NCBI GenBank assembly: GCA_002163155.1 | Contig: MAAO01000006.1 | Coordinates: forward strand, 1,387,371 to 1,451,370 | Direction: 5' to 3' | Length of the DNA: 64,000 bases | From: Halobacteriovorax marinus | Lineage (GTDB): Bacteria; Bdellovibrionota; Bacteriovoracia; Bacteriovoracales; Bacteriovoracaceae | Shown here: positions 52,593-62,831 of the stretch, piece after piece | Layout: each line of letters begins with the position of its first letter | Numbering within the stretch: position 1 is the stretch's first letter | Made by a program: the position numbers and the translations under genes | Notes under the pieces: generated by a model | What the model was told of the DNA's origin: nothing | The model's database searches: none | The model's input: the letters and a program-made list of their open reading frames with translations, nothing else

Positions 52593-53219
52593 TTAATTAG
52601 ACATCATCATAATTCGATATCGCAGTCCTATTATTAAAATGCCCGTACAATTGCCAACCTGATCTACTACAGGAATAGAAACTTGAATGGCCTTTCTATC
52701 TGAACTTTCATCGTATTCAATTGGACCTATGAAAATTTGGCAAAGTCCATCGTTGTACGACTTTATCCACTTCTCTTCATCTCCTTGCCAGAAATCAGTA
52801 GTAAGAGGGTATGCTCCAATAAGAACACCATTGTTGCCAGTTAAAAATAATTCGCTATAGAGTTTATTATTGCTATAGAGGACTGTGGATTTTAGAAAAC
52901 GAGACACTCTTCTTTTCTGCACCTCATTCTTAAATTTTGTTATTTTTAGAGTCGAAGTCCAGGAGGAATCCAGTCTTTTTATCTCATTTAATGAATCTAT
53001 TTTAAAGTCTTTATTAATAAGAGCTTGATGAATAGTTGGTTCATTGGATATTTTGATAAGCTCAGGAATTTTATTTTTAATAAAATTGTATATTTCCTTA
53101 TGTTTCTCTTTGAAGTTGCTTTCTAGAAATTGTATATCCATTCCAGACACTTTCTCGTTACTAAGAATGCTATTTAGAGGAAGTATAGCGAATATGATTA
53201 TGACTATAAAAATTTTCAA
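52593..53219 (-). CDS. Periplasmic single-Cache (PDC-type) sensor protein
   Basis: A 208-residue protein starting at TTG (GAGG ahead) with a signal peptide (about 1-21). A long helix (FLESNFKEKHKEIYNFIKNK) precedes a PDC/Cache-like fold: STVLYSNNKLYSELFLTGNN, GVLIGAYPLTTDFWQGDEEK (the DFWQGDE segment typical of Cache), IFIGPIEYDES, and QVSIPVVDQVGNCTGILIIG. Unlike receptor kinases it has no transmembrane or output domain, so it is a free periplasmic ligand-binding version. Confidence 0.75.
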   Translation of the reverse strand: MKIFIVIIIFAILPLNSILSNEKVSGMDIQFLESNFKEKHKEIYNFIKNKIPELIKISNEPTIHQALINKDFKIDSLNEIKRLDSSWTSTLKITKFKNEVQKRRVSRFLKSTVLYSNNKLYSELFLTGNNGVLIGAYPLTTDFWQGDEEKWIKSYNDGLCQIFIGPIEYDESSDRKAIQVSIPVVDQVGNCTGILIIGLRYRIMMMSN

Positions 53220-53406
53220 TTTAACCTCGGTGGGTATTACTTTGAAACCTCTTATATTCTATGGGAAGAATATAAACAAAATATAATATTTTAGGTAAAT
53301 TTATCTTTAATTTTCAATTAGGAATCTTTAGTTTCCTCAGTCTCTTTTATTGTACGCATAGCTCTTTTTTAGCTAATAGGTAAAATGCTGTTTTAAGTAA
53401 GCGTAA

Positions 53407-54618
53407 TTAAATGGATTCAATCTTAATATCTGAGTTAAGTGTCTTATTTATCGGACACTTCTCAGCTATAGCAATTAACTTATCAATTTGTTCTGGTGTT
53501 AAATCACCCGAGACTGTAATTTTCTTAGTTATATGATCTAGTTTACTTTTACTCTCTTCGCAGTCCTCACAATCTTCACCGTAAACTTTAGAGTGCTTTA
53601 ATTCGACCACTACGTCTTTTAAGTTCCATTTCTTTCTATCCGCATACATTTTCATAGTCATTGACGTACACGCCCCAAGGGCCGCTTGTAATAACTCATA
53701 TGGGTTCATTCCTAAATCATCTCCTTTAAACGATTTTGGTTCATCGGCAACTAGTTTATTAGTCATAGAGTAAATATCTTGAGTGAAATTGTGTTTTGGT
53801 CGTCCAACGACCAACAGCTCTCCAGTTGATGGTTTTATCTTTTCTGACTCTACCTCTTTTAAATATCTACTTATCCAACTTCCAATAATCTGAGCTGCAT
53901 ACTCTGCATCATCTTTATCCATTAACAGATGATCGGCCGTATCTAAGCTTACAAAACTTTTAGGGTGCTTTAGAGTTTGATAAATTTTTGCTGCATGATC
54001 AATTGAAACTGTATTATCTGTAGGAGAGTGAAGGATCAGAAAAGCTTTTCTTTGTTCACTAAGTCCATCTAGTACTTTTTGACTGGATATATCATCAAGA
54101 AATTGTTTCTTTATATTGAAGATTCTACCTGAGAGATTGACTTGAGCCACACCTTGATCTTTTATTTCACTTATTTGTGTCTTAAAATTATCAGAAACAT
54201 GAAGAGTATCACTGGGAGCCGCTATGGAGACCACAGCTTTTACCTTATCTAGTTTTTTACAGGCCTGAAGTACTGCAGTTCCTCCTAAACTATGACCAAT
54301 TAAAAGCTCTGGCGCTTGATATTTCTCAGTCAAAGCTGTGTAAGCGCTGTAAATGTCTTCTATATTTGACGAGAAGTTAGTATTAGAAAAGTCACCTTCG
54401 CTATTTCCTAGACCCGTAAAATCAAATCTTAATACGGCTATATTTGAATCGGTCAAACGCTTAGATATTCTTGAAGCCGCTAAGAGATTTTTAGAGCATG
54501 TAAAACAATGAGCAAAGATTGCGAAGGCCTTTGGTTTTGACATAGGTAGCTCTAATCTACCCGATAACGTTTCACCAGAGGCATTTACAAAATTAAACTT
54601 TTCTGATTTTGCTGACAT
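53407..54618 (-). CDS. Alpha/beta-hydrolase fused to OsmC-like domain
   Basis: A 403-residue cytoplasmic fusion. Residues about 1-255 form an alpha/beta hydrolase with the nucleophile elbow GHSLGGTA, SPTDNTVS and a late His in ADHLLMDK. Residues about 265-400 form an OsmC/Ohr-like domain (GMNPYELLQAALGACTSMTM with the catalytic Cys, and a CPINKTL motif with the second Cys). The fusion is a known arrangement. OsmC domains reduce organic hydroperoxides; the hydrolase may release acyl substrates. The neighbouring peroxiredoxin and globins also point to stress defence. Confidence 0.92.
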   Translation of the reverse strand: MSAKSEKFNFVNASGETLSGRLELPMSKPKAFAIFAHCFTCSKNLLAASRISKRLTDSNIAVLRFDFTGLGNSEGDFSNTNFSSNIEDIYSAYTALTEKYQAPELLIGHSLGGTAVLQACKKLDKVKAVVSIAAPSDTLHVSDNFKTQISEIKDQGVAQVNLSGRIFNIKKQFLDDISSQKVLDGLSEQRKAFLILHSPTDNTVSIDHAAKIYQTLKHPKSFVSLDTADHLLMDKDDAEYAAQIIGSWISRYLKEVESEKIKPSTGELLVVGRPKHNFTQDIYSMTNKLVADEPKSFKGDDLGMNPYELLQAALGACTSMTMKMYADRKKWNLKDVVVELKHSKVYGEDCEDCEESKSKLDHITKKITVSGDLTPEQIDKLIAIAEKCPINKTLNSDIKIESI

Positions 54619-54749
54619 AGTATTTCCCGTTTTTATTTAAATTAGTGTTTATTGTATGGCAATAGTTTAAAATTTTAAACAAACAACTTAGTTCTATTTA
54701 GCTAATGATTTAAGACGGGTATAAATAACAGAGTAGTATTAATAAGGTT

Positions 54750-54787
54750 GTCTAAGAATACTGGAGAGCTCTTCTTCGGTTATTATT
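54750..54787 (+). repeat. Dispersed intergenic element, copy 24 (left end)
   Basis: gtctaagaatactggagagc, tcttcttcggttatta: left end only. It overlaps the stop codon of the osmolyte transporter gene at 54783. This is the last copy recognised in the window. Confidence 0.6.
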
Positions 54788-56261
54788 TTTCACCTATCCT
54801 TAGTCCTCTAGGAATCACAATGAGGTCGAGAAGTTCAAAGAAGTAATGAATAGCAAGAGCAAGTAGGGCAGACGGAATGGCACCCATTAATATTACTCTA
54901 TGATCATTCAAAGTAAGACCAGAGACTATTAAATCCCCAAGACCTCCAGCACCAATAAAGGCCGCTAGTGTCGTAGTTCCAACATTGATTACAGCTGAGG
55001 TTTTAATTCCAGACATGATATGTCTACTGGCTAGAGGGAGTTCCACATGGAAAATCTTCTCAAGTGAACTCATTCCTAATATTTGAGAATACTCTTTTAG
55101 TTTAGGATCTATCGATTGTATCCCGGAATAGGTATTTCTAACAATTGGTAGTAGTCCATAGAGAAAGAGTGCCACATAAGCAGGAGGTTTTCCAATTCCA
55201 ACTAATGGAATAAGAAAACATAAAAGCGCCAAGGAAGGTATGGTTTGAAAAAGTCCTGTAATGAGTAAAATGAATTGAGCAAAGAATTTAAACTTTGAAG
55301 CAAACACACCGGCAATAATTCCAAAAATGGTGGCAGCAATCAATGAGAAGGCGACCATTTCAAGATGTTCAATCAAAAGAGGTCTGATTCTCTTAAATAT
55401 TCCAAAACTCTCTCCACTAGACTTTATATTTAAAAAGTAATTGGCTGCTTGCTTTATAGTCTTTCCCTCTAACTCAACGAGAGCATTCAATTTTATCATT
55501 TCTCTTGTGTCAATTTTTCCAACAAGTTTATCTGTTAGAACTTTCCAAGTTTTTGGATATTTCTTAACAAAACTTTTACTAGTTAATATTACGGCTAAGT
55601 ACTTTGGAAAGAAATTCTTATCGTCTTTTAAAATTCTTAGATTAAATTTCTCTATTTTTGCGTCAGTTGAATAAACTTCAATAAGTTCCACTTGTTTGTT
55701 CTTTAATGCCTCGTAGGCCAGTGCATGTTGCATTGAAACCTTATTTTTAAGTTCAATGTTGTAGTGATTACTCATGGCCCTGAAACCATCTGCTCGATCA
55801 AGAAACTCATGGCTAAAGCCTCCCTTGATGGTTTGAAAGTTCTTAAGATCACTCATGGACACTAAATGCTTAAACTCTGAATAATCTCTCTTAAGCGCCA
55901 AAGCGTAGGTATTATTAAATCCGAAAGATTCGGAGGTCGTCATTGATTTTACTTCTAATGCTTTTTGAATTTCACTAATCGTCTTTAAATTCTTCTGTTT
56001 TAAAATGGCCTCAGAAATAGTTCCAGTATACTCTGGATAAATATCTATTTCTTGGTTTTCAAGAGCACTAAAGACAACCCCTGTTCCTCCTAGCCCAAAT
56101 TTTCTGACCACTCTCGCTTCACCGACATTCTCAATAATTTGAGCAATGATTTCGGAAGTTATATAACCTTCAGTAAAGGGCTTTGATCCAACAGTAATGG
56201 TAGGGAGTTCTTTAGCAAAGATAGTAGAGCAAAGAAAAAACACAATTAAGATATATTTCAT
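54783..56261 (-). CDS. Osmoprotectant ABC transporter: binding protein fused to permease
   Basis: A 492-residue inner-membrane protein. A signal sequence (about 1-18) precedes an OpuAC-type glycine betaine/choline-binding domain (about 20-285: ITVGSKPFTEGYITSEIIAQ, IYPEYTGTISEA, SHEFLDRADGF). The C-terminal permease (about 300-492) has five to six helices and the EAA-like loop (IDPKLKEYSQILGMSSLEKI), then INVGTTTLAAFIGAGGLGDL. The start overlaps the ATPase stop by four bases, giving a two-gene operon. It imports osmolytes such as betaine. Confidence 0.93.
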   Translation of the reverse strand: MKYILIVFFLCSTIFAKELPTITVGSKPFTEGYITSEIIAQIIENVGEARVVRKFGLGGTGVVFSALENQEIDIYPEYTGTISEAILKQKNLKTISEIQKALEVKSMTTSESFGFNNTYALALKRDYSEFKHLVSMSDLKNFQTIKGGFSHEFLDRADGFRAMSNHYNIELKNKVSMQHALAYEALKNKQVELIEVYSTDAKIEKFNLRILKDDKNFFPKYLAVILTSKSFVKKYPKTWKVLTDKLVGKIDTREMIKLNALVELEGKTIKQAANYFLNIKSSGESFGIFKRIRPLLIEHLEMVAFSLIAATIFGIIAGVFASKFKFFAQFILLITGLFQTIPSLALLCFLIPLVGIGKPPAYVALFLYGLLPIVRNTYSGIQSIDPKLKEYSQILGMSSLEKIFHVELPLASRHIMSGIKTSAVINVGTTTLAAFIGAGGLGDLIVSGLTLNDHRVILMGAIPSALLALAIHYFFELLDLIVIPRGLRIGEK

Positions 56262-56986
56262 ACGAGTGGCACCTGAGAATTAATAAAGTCTCTAGCAAAT
56301 TCAGTAGCTGGATTCTTTAGAATTTCTTCAAAGCTTCCTCTTTGTTCTATTTTGCCAGAATTTAATAGATAAGTTTCATGGGCAAAGAAACTTGCTTCGT
56401 TCAAACTATGAGTTACTAGTATGACTGTCTTTTTGAGTTCATTAAAAACAACTTTTAGACTTTTTTGTAGACTCATTCTTACAAGTGGATCAAGCGCACT
56501 CATAGGCTCATCCATTAACAATACAGGTGGATCTAAAATAAGAGCTCTAATAAGGGCGGCCCTTTGCTTTTGACCTCCACTTAATTCAATGGGGTAGCGA
56601 TTTAGGTGTAATGGATCCAATTGGACCATCTCCACTAATTCCTTTAAGCGTGTCTTTAAACATGTAAGGTCTTTCTTGTGTAAGATTCCTGGTAGCAGTA
56701 TGTTATCTCTAATGGTTAAGTGGGGAAAGAGTCCACCTTCTTGAACCATGAAACCTAAAAGAGATGATCGATCTTTTTGCTCAATTTGAGTTATATTCTT
56801 ATCGTCTAGAAAAATTTCACCTTTGGTAGGTTTTAATAATCCAGAGATGAGGCGTAGAATAGTCGTTTTTCCACATCCACTTGGACCCAGTAGAACGTGG
56901 GTCTTGTTAGATTCAAATTCTAATTGTAAATGATCAAAGATGGTTAACTGATCAAACTTTACTTGGACATCACTTAAAGTAATCAT
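56258..56986 (-). CDS. Osmoprotectant ABC transporter ATPase
   Basis: A 242-residue cytoplasmic ATPase with Walker A GPSGCGKTT (about 34-42), Q-loop (MVQEGGLFPHLT), signature ELSGGQKQR, Walker B VLLMDEPMSALD and H-loop LVTHSLNEA. It resembles OpuCA/ProV, but lacks the C-terminal CBS domains that regulate ProV. It is the first gene of the operon, with a four-base overlap with the fused permease gene. Confidence 0.95.
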   Translation of the reverse strand: MITLSDVQVKFDQLTIFDHLQLEFESNKTHVLLGPSGCGKTTILRLISGLLKPTKGEIFLDDKNITQIEQKDRSSLLGFMVQEGGLFPHLTIRDNILLPGILHKKDLTCLKTRLKELVEMVQLDPLHLNRYPIELSGGQKQRAALIRALILDPPVLLMDEPMSALDPLVRMSLQKSLKVVFNELKKTVILVTHSLNEASFFAHETYLLNSGKIEQRGSFEEILKNPATEFARDFINSQVPLV

Positions 56987-57093
56987 ATTCTTGCCTCATG
57001 CAATATTAAAAATCTAATCTATAGATTAATAAATGATACGATATTTTCTTGTGCCCAGCTAGCCCTAAGAATATTCCTTGTAGAGTCTAGAGC

Positions 57094-57573
57094 TTAGAGT
57101 CCAAATTGATCTTCTAGTCCAACATTACAGAACATACCTTCGAAACTAATTGCTTTTTGAAATCTATAAGAAGCAATGTGGTCGTTAGTTAAGTCTAAAT
57201 CTTCGTTTGGAAGAGCGTAGTAGCCGTTTAGGTAGGCTCCCTCATGTTCAAATGTAAATTGAACCACTGGTTCAAATGGTCCAAAGTCATCTATTGCTAA
57301 GACTTGAACAGCATCATTTCCAGCACCATCAGACATGATTATAACATTTTGAGAGTAAGTATAAGTCTTTCCCTTAGTTCTGATCTTTAGAATATTCTTC
57401 TTACTTAATAGCTCTAATGGAGTTGCTTCATAATCAAGAACGTCTTCATCTGAATAGAAGGCCAGTTCCGTTTCACCATCCCAGCAATGTAAGTAATCAC
57501 CTTCTAGTTGGAGTGGACTATTTGCATAAGAAGTATTAGTTAGAAGCAAAAGAGCTGCTATAAGCTTGATCAT
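57094..57573 (-). CDS. Small secreted acidic protein
   Basis: A 159-residue protein with a signal peptide (MIKLIAALLLLTNTSYA) and an acidic beta-rich mature part (LEGDYLHCWDGETELAFYSD, GPFEPVVQFTFEHEGAYLNG) ending EGMFCNVGLEDQFGL. Two cysteines at opposite ends probably form one disulfide. The pattern suggests a small beta barrel. No family was recognised. It lies upstream of the osmolyte operon on the same strand, but a 107-base gap separates them. Confidence 0.65.
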   Translation of the reverse strand: MIKLIAALLLLTNTSYANSPLQLEGDYLHCWDGETELAFYSDEDVLDYEATPLELLSKKNILKIRTKGKTYTYSQNVIIMSDGAGNDAVQVLAIDDFGPFEPVVQFTFEHEGAYLNGYYALPNEDLDLTNDHIASYRFQKAISFEGMFCNVGLEDQFGL

Positions 57574-57965
57574 GATAATTCCTTAAAAATGTTATAATTT
57601 AAATATTTAGATCATTGATAAAACAATCGCTAGGGAGTTGAAATAATTACAGGAGGTTTGGTTAAGAGAAATTTGAGTAAGTGGGATTAAGTAGCAGTTA
57701 ATGAGGTATTTGTGAATTTCATATTATAATTTCAATTAATTAAGAGAAGATCAACACTTTTACTTTTTCGAATCTGTATTTATCATAAGCTATATCTAAT
57801 GGTTCAAGATAACCTTAAATTGTGCTGTACAAATAAGACTAGACTCAAGCTCAGATTATATTATTCATTGAATAATGTCTTAAGATCGCAATGTATGTGA
57901 TTGTTTTATTAATTTGTTTGTATACTGTCATTAATATTTCAACTGAAAGTGCTTAGGAAGGGTAA
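57574..57965. other. Divergent intergenic region, no gene seen
   Basis: A 390-base AT-rich gap between divergent genes, presumed to hold both promoters. No stem-loop, repeat copy or coding stretch was noticed. Confidence 0.6.
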
Positions 57966-58757
57966 ATGAAAATCTATTTACTTAGTCTTTTTCTTCTATT
58001 CTCTTCAACTGTGTTTGCTGAAAATAGTTTTCTTAAAAATAAGACTATTGTGGGTTGTGAGAACGAAGAGGGTTATCCTCCCTTTATTTATCGAAACAAA
58101 ACTTCGGGAGAATTAGAGGGCTATTCTGTGGATATTCTTAACTTAGTATTTAAGGGTAGTGGAGCACAAGTAAATTATAGATTATTGCCTTGGAAGAGAT
58201 GTATGTCATATATGTCTGAAGGGAAGCTCATTGATATTGTGTTAGCAGCAGCTTCCACGAAAGAAAGGCGAGAAAGGTATTTATTTTCCAATTCATTTTC
58301 CAAGGTTCATTTAGCTTACTTTTATGATCGTGAGCGCTACCCTGAGGGGCTTAATATAAGAAAGCCAAGTGATTTTAATCGCTTCTATGAAGTTTGTGGA
58401 ATGTTAGGGTTTGTATATGGAGGCTATGGTCTTTCAAGAGAAGTGAAGAAGAGTGGACGTGGATTTCAACAACTCATTAGAAGGGTTGTTCACAAAAGGT
58501 GTGACACAATCCTTGTAAGATATGAGGTGTTTAAAAATCTGCCCAAACTGTACAGTAATATAGAATTCTTTGATCGTATGAAAGGTGAAATTATTCCGTG
58601 GCGAAAAGACAATCCGATAAATTTTTATTTTCTTGCAAGAAAAGATTCAGCCTATCATAAGCACTTATTGGACTTTATAAATAAGAGAATGAAACAAATG
58701 AAGAAGACTGGTGAGCTTAAAATCATTAAAGAAAAGTATGGACTTTTTTCTGATTGA
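57966..58757 (+). CDS. Orphan periplasmic solute-binding protein, family 3
   Basis: A 263-residue secreted protein with a signal peptide (MKIYLLSLFLLFSSTVFA), the closest of the five to the classical SBP_bac_3 pattern: VGCENEEGYPPFIYRNKTSG, LEGYSVDILNLVFKGSG, LPWKRCMSYMSEGKLIDIVL (the Arg usually binds the ligand carboxylate), RRERYLFSNSF, and KKTGELKIIKEKYGLF at the end. Cysteines replace the CPxxC pair at other places. There is no permease or ATPase nearby. It probably binds an amino acid or peptide-like ligand. Confidence 0.85.
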   Translation: MKIYLLSLFLLFSSTVFAENSFLKNKTIVGCENEEGYPPFIYRNKTSGELEGYSVDILNLVFKGSGAQVNYRLLPWKRCMSYMSEGKLIDIVLAAASTKERRERYLFSNSFSKVHLAYFYDRERYPEGLNIRKPSDFNRFYEVCGMLGFVYGGYGLSREVKKSGRGFQQLIRRVVHKRCDTILVRYEVFKNLPKLYSNIEFFDRMKGEIIPWRKDNPINFYFLARKDSAYHKHLLDFINKRMKQMKKTGELKIIKEKYGLFSD

Positions 58758-58891
58758 AAAATAATCGATAGTAATTATTAAGAATCATTAATCTATAGCC
58801 CTCCTCAATTATATTAAATGCTTAGTAGGCACTATCTTGAGATGTTGATTCTTTCTGGGCAAAGTTAGGAAAGTCCGGTAATGTTTCGAGC

Positions 58892-59491
58892 ATGAGAGAG
58901 CAATATAATATACTAGATTTTGAGACCACGGGTCTCTCCGCTGATTATGATCGCGTGATTGAAGTGGGTGTTGTGAAGATTAGAGATGGGAAAATTATCG
59001 ATACTTTCGAGGCCCTTATCAACCCTGGCACACGAATCTCCAGTACTATTACTAGCTTAACGGGTATCACTAATAATATGGTGAAGGATGCCTTGAGCGC
59101 TCGAGAAGTAATGCCAGAATTGAAGAAGTTTCTGGGAGATGACCTCATTTTTGCCCACAATGCTTCCTTTGATTCTCGTTTTTTTAAAGCGGAAATGATG
59201 AGGGCCGGACTAAGTTCTTCTAATCTTTTTCTCTGTTCACTGCTTCTAGCAAGGAGAGTCTATCAGCAGCTCCATTCTCATAAATTAGGTGTCCTATGCC
59301 AGCATGTTGGTTTTACCAATCAAGCGTCTCATCGTGCCTTAGGCGACGCTGAAGCTACCTTCTATGTTCTTGATGATATCCTTAAGAAAGTAAAATCAAG
59401 TAGTGGCAAAAATGAATTGAGCGCTGACTATTTGGCTAAACTCTCTAAGGTTCCTAAGAAGAAAGTAAACGTTTGGCTTAGTGCGAATTAA
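58892..59491 (+). CDS. DnaQ-like 3'-5' exonuclease (DEDDh)
   Basis: A 199-residue cytoplasmic exonuclease. Exo I LDFETTG (Asp9, Glu11), Exo II FAHNASFDSRF and Exo III HRALGDAEAT (His, Asp) form an intact DEDDh catalytic set. It resembles the epsilon proofreading subunit of DNA polymerase III or a stand-alone relative such as an RNase T-like enzyme; the C-terminal extension (SADYLAKLSKVPKKKVNVWL) could be a polymerase-interaction tail or an own specialisation. Confidence 0.92.
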   Translation: MREQYNILDFETTGLSADYDRVIEVGVVKIRDGKIIDTFEALINPGTRISSTITSLTGITNNMVKDALSAREVMPELKKFLGDDLIFAHNASFDSRFFKAEMMRAGLSSSNLFLCSLLLARRVYQQLHSHKLGVLCQHVGFTNQASHRALGDAEATFYVLDDILKKVKSSSGKNELSADYLAKLSKVPKKKVNVWLSAN

Positions 59492-59664
59492 ATTCTATTA
59501 CAAAGCAGATAATCGACTCGAAATTCTATTAATATTAGATAGATAGAGCTCAATATTCAAATATCGTCTAAATCTTTTAAGGACGTTTCTTTCTTACATA
59601 CTACCCAGATAATTTTTAGTCATATGGTATAAGTTAAATATATTTATTTTTGGAGAAGTATACG

Positions 59665-60132
59665 ATGAAGAAGATCATTCTATGTTTAGCTTTACTATTA
59701 TCAATCAATTCTTTTGCTGGTGAAAAGATTCAGTGCTTCTTAGGTTATGAGAGCTTTTACAATCAAATAGTGACTGGAGAAATTGAATTTTTAGATACAG
59801 AGAGTGAATCTAAAGAAGATTATTTAAAGAGCTTACATAATTCATTAAAGCTTTTAGAAGAAATATTAGAAAGAGATGACACGCATTTTAGAAGCCTTTT
59901 TGGTTTTGAATATTACCTATATATGCAGGACCGAATTAAGGAAATGAAATTGAAAGGTGAGGACATAAGTCTCGCTTTAGAAGCTAGAGATGTTTCAGAA
60001 GAAATTTTATTAAAAGAATTATACAATTATAATTTTTGTGAGGGTGGAGAAGCGCAGAGGTTCAATACTGTCATAATTGAAATTGTCGACAAAGTAGTAG
60101 AGCAAGTAAAATTAGCTAGAGATAGAACTTAA
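59665..60132 (+). CDS. Secreted helical protein
   Basis: A 155-residue protein starting at the ATG at 59665 with GGAG 13 bases upstream; a longer in-frame start adds five residues before the signal peptide. Signal peptide MKKIILCLALLLSINSFA. The mature part is helical and acidic (SESKEDYLKSLHNSLKLLEE, MQDRIKEMKLKGEDISLALE) with two cysteines (KIQCFLG and NFCEGG). No family recognised. It converges on the large lipoprotein gene at 60156. Confidence 0.65.
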   Translation: MKKIILCLALLLSINSFAGEKIQCFLGYESFYNQIVTGEIEFLDTESESKEDYLKSLHNSLKLLEEILERDDTHFRSLFGFEYYLYMQDRIKEMKLKGEDISLALEARDVSEEILLKELYNYNFCEGGEAQRFNTVIIEIVDKVVEQVKLARDRT

Positions 60133-60155
60133 AATATTTTAAACACCAGTCTATT

Positions 60156-62657
60156 CTAATCCCATCCGAACATGAGAGTTTCATCATTATCTGCAGCATT
60201 GGTATCATTTAAAGGTTCATACCATGCTTGAAAGGGAACTGTTCCTTCAAAAATTGTACCAGCTCTAAGTTTAACAGCAGTTTCGTAAGCTTTTGTAGGA
60301 GTATTATTATCGACTCCATTTCGCACTAAATTGTAAACTCTTGGAGTCTCCCAACCAAGTCCATCGGCCGTTGGTTCGTAGGCCGTTATTGTTCCTTCAT
60401 TAGTTGAAGCAAATGAGACCCACTGGGCCTGAACGTTTAGTGCAAATTTTGTTTTTTGAAATGCCACTGGAACAAGTGGTGAAGAACAAGAACCATTAGC
60501 ATCAGCATAGGAATTTCCAACGATAGGTTGTGTTGCTCTAATTCTTAAGGCCTCATCTCGATAGTAGCCCTTAGTTCCTCTTGAACTGATGTCCTTTGTT
60601 GTTCCAGGATTGATCGTTTGATTAGTTTGAGAGAATGTATCTGAGTGATAAACATTATATGTTCCTGCCGTTGCTGTAGAAAATTTTCCTGTTCTAGATG
60701 GAACTCCTACTAGGTCATTACTCGCAGGAAGCAATGGTTTTGGATCTATATACTGGGATCCGTTACCATTAGCATAACCAAAGACTGCAATGAAACTGGT
60801 ACTACTGATTTCATAACTACCATAGCTTGCTATGTTAAAAACATGTCCAGCATCTGCAGCTATAGCAGCAATTCCTCCAGCAACAGCTCCTCCACCTTTT
60901 GTTAGTGTTACAGTTCCAGCAGTGAATGAATATACCTTAACTTTCATAGGGTTTGATCTACTATGATTAAAAAGAAAGTTCTTTCCAATCCAGGCCGATG
61001 TTTGCCAAACCACATTTGCTTTATAAGTATCTGAGCCTGTACCTAGTCTCCCTGCTATAAAGAATGGTTTAGTTGCAGTGACAACAGTAAAGTCATTTGC
61101 GGGAACTGAAATTGTTTTTCCCCTATCTAAATCTGCAGAAATTTGCGAACCATCGTTAAAACTCGAAGCAGAATTATTTCCATAGAATATTTGATTATCA
61201 TTTTCAAGAGAAACTAGCTGATTCATTGTCGCTCCTCCAACGTTAATCGCTGAATAAGGAGTTGTTATAAAATCTATCGTAGGTAGAGTTTCAGCAGTTA
61301 GAGTAGGTGACCATGCTCCATAGTTTATTCCGTTATAAGCTTTAACTCTAAAATGGTAATATGTCTCAGGAGTAAGTGCTGTTAAATCTTCTCTTCTTAC
61401 CGTTTTTACACCATCACTTATGGTAATCCATGTTGGAGAAGAAGCTTCTTTATACTCAATGACATAATCAACTATAGGAAAACCATTATCCGTAGGGTAT
61501 GGCCATCCAACTTTAATATTAGTATCAGAAGCGTTTACTACAGACATAGAGGTAATTCTCTCAGGTGATATTGCCACTAATTGCCAAGGTCCAATAGAGG
61601 CGATCGATGATTCATTTCCAGCGTTATCTACAGCTGTAACCAGGGTAAAGTAATTTGTTAGACCTGTTAGAAAAGAAGTTGAGCCATTATCTATCGCATG
61701 GGATAGAACATTTCCAATACTTCTAAAGCCTCCACTAGCTATGATTCCTGTTGCATTATTATTTGTCGAAATCGCCATCCTATAGTGTGAAACACCGGAA
61801 GGTCCATTGTCACTAGCAGCTGACCATGAAGTTGTTTCTGAAACAATGTCTGAAGAGTTACCAGCGATACTTAGTCCAGAAACTAAATTAGGAGCTAAGG
61901 TGTCATGTGCTACTGTGAATGAGCGACAGGGCGAGCGACCACCAAAACTATTTCCTACCGCAACGTAAACAGTATTCACTGCGTTCAAGTTAGGAATAGG
62001 ATAGATAGGATTTGCATTATAGGGAACCCAAGTTCCACCTGTTTCACAACCATCACTTATATACATTTCAACCGCAATAGAAGAGGTAATATTTAAATTT
62101 AGATTTGGACTTGTTGTTATACTTCCTTCTGTAACAGTAAAGCTAAGATTAGAAGTATCAACGAGTAATGCATTTGTAGTTGGTGGTGTATAAGTTAAAA
62201 TGGCATCTTTATCTGCATAATCTCTAACGACTGCACCGTTTAGATCCCATGGAGAAATAAGTTGTACACCGTCGTGATCTAAGTCACCGGCCTGAACAGT
62301 GTAGTTAAATATAAAAGCATGAGATCTATCAGTTGATCCTGATATATAGTTTGCATATCTAGTCACTCCACCAATATTAATGGGAACCCTTGGAGAACCG
62401 CCATTTGTAATTTTAGTTCTTTTATTAAACTGTAAAGTTACTGATATAACTTCACCAGCAACATAAGTTTTATTTCCGCTCACACTTGTTGAGATCACTG
62501 TTGGTGGGGCTAGATTTAGTGCCCGTTCACGTTCAGCATCATTGTCTTGATCGACAGAGACAAGATTATTTGGTTCAAACTCTGGACCACCACCGGCACC
62601 TTTACATGAGTAAAGGGTAAGTAAGAATGTTAATATTAATAGTGTCTTTATATTCAT
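60156..62657 (-). CDS. Large lipoprotein with fibronectin type III domain
   Basis: An 833-residue lipoprotein (lipobox YSC at about 16-18; LTLYSCKG). Regions in order: a low-complexity GGG linker, a cadherin-like or calx-beta-like beta domain (about 50-170), more beta sandwich domains with SxNxSS, a fibronectin type III domain (about 370-460: ITSMSVVNASDTNIKVGWPY, YYHFRVKAYNGINYGAWSP), then a long Ala/Thr/Ser-rich part to the C-terminus, which resembles IgG-type or large beta-propeller-like surface proteins. It is probably on the outer membrane facing outwards. It is followed upstream by a barrel-protein gene at 62832. Confidence 0.75.
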   Translation of the reverse strand: MNIKTLLILTFLLTLYSCKGAGGGPEFEPNNLVSVDQDNDAERERALNLAPPTVISTSVSGNKTYVAGEVISVTLQFNKRTKITNGGSPRVPINIGGVTRYANYISGSTDRSHAFIFNYTVQAGDLDHDGVQLISPWDLNGAVVRDYADKDAILTYTPPTTNALLVDTSNLSFTVTEGSITTSPNLNLNITSSIAVEMYISDGCETGGTWVPYNANPIYPIPNLNAVNTVYVAVGNSFGGRSPCRSFTVAHDTLAPNLVSGLSIAGNSSDIVSETTSWSAASDNGPSGVSHYRMAISTNNNATGIIASGGFRSIGNVLSHAIDNGSTSFLTGLTNYFTLVTAVDNAGNESSIASIGPWQLVAISPERITSMSVVNASDTNIKVGWPYPTDNGFPIVDYVIEYKEASSPTWITISDGVKTVRREDLTALTPETYYHFRVKAYNGINYGAWSPTLTAETLPTIDFITTPYSAINVGGATMNQLVSLENDNQIFYGNNSASSFNDGSQISADLDRGKTISVPANDFTVVTATKPFFIAGRLGTGSDTYKANVVWQTSAWIGKNFLFNHSRSNPMKVKVYSFTAGTVTLTKGGGAVAGGIAAIAADAGHVFNIASYGSYEISSTSFIAVFGYANGNGSQYIDPKPLLPASNDLVGVPSRTGKFSTATAGTYNVYHSDTFSQTNQTINPGTTKDISSRGTKGYYRDEALRIRATQPIVGNSYADANGSCSSPLVPVAFQKTKFALNVQAQWVSFASTNEGTITAYEPTADGLGWETPRVYNLVRNGVDNNTPTKAYETAVKLRAGTIFEGTVPFQAWYEPLNDTNAADNDETLMFGWD

Positions 62658-62831
62658 ACCGTAAGTCCTGATTGCTTGTCGGTAAAATTTAAGAGATTCT
62701 TAATATAGTAGTGATTTCGAGTTATTACCTTTCTTATCTTATCGAAGATTTAAGACTCATTAAAAATCGGTATGTTATATAGATGATAAATACAGTTTAT
62801 TGAAAATAGTGCCACTAATTCTAAACAAAAT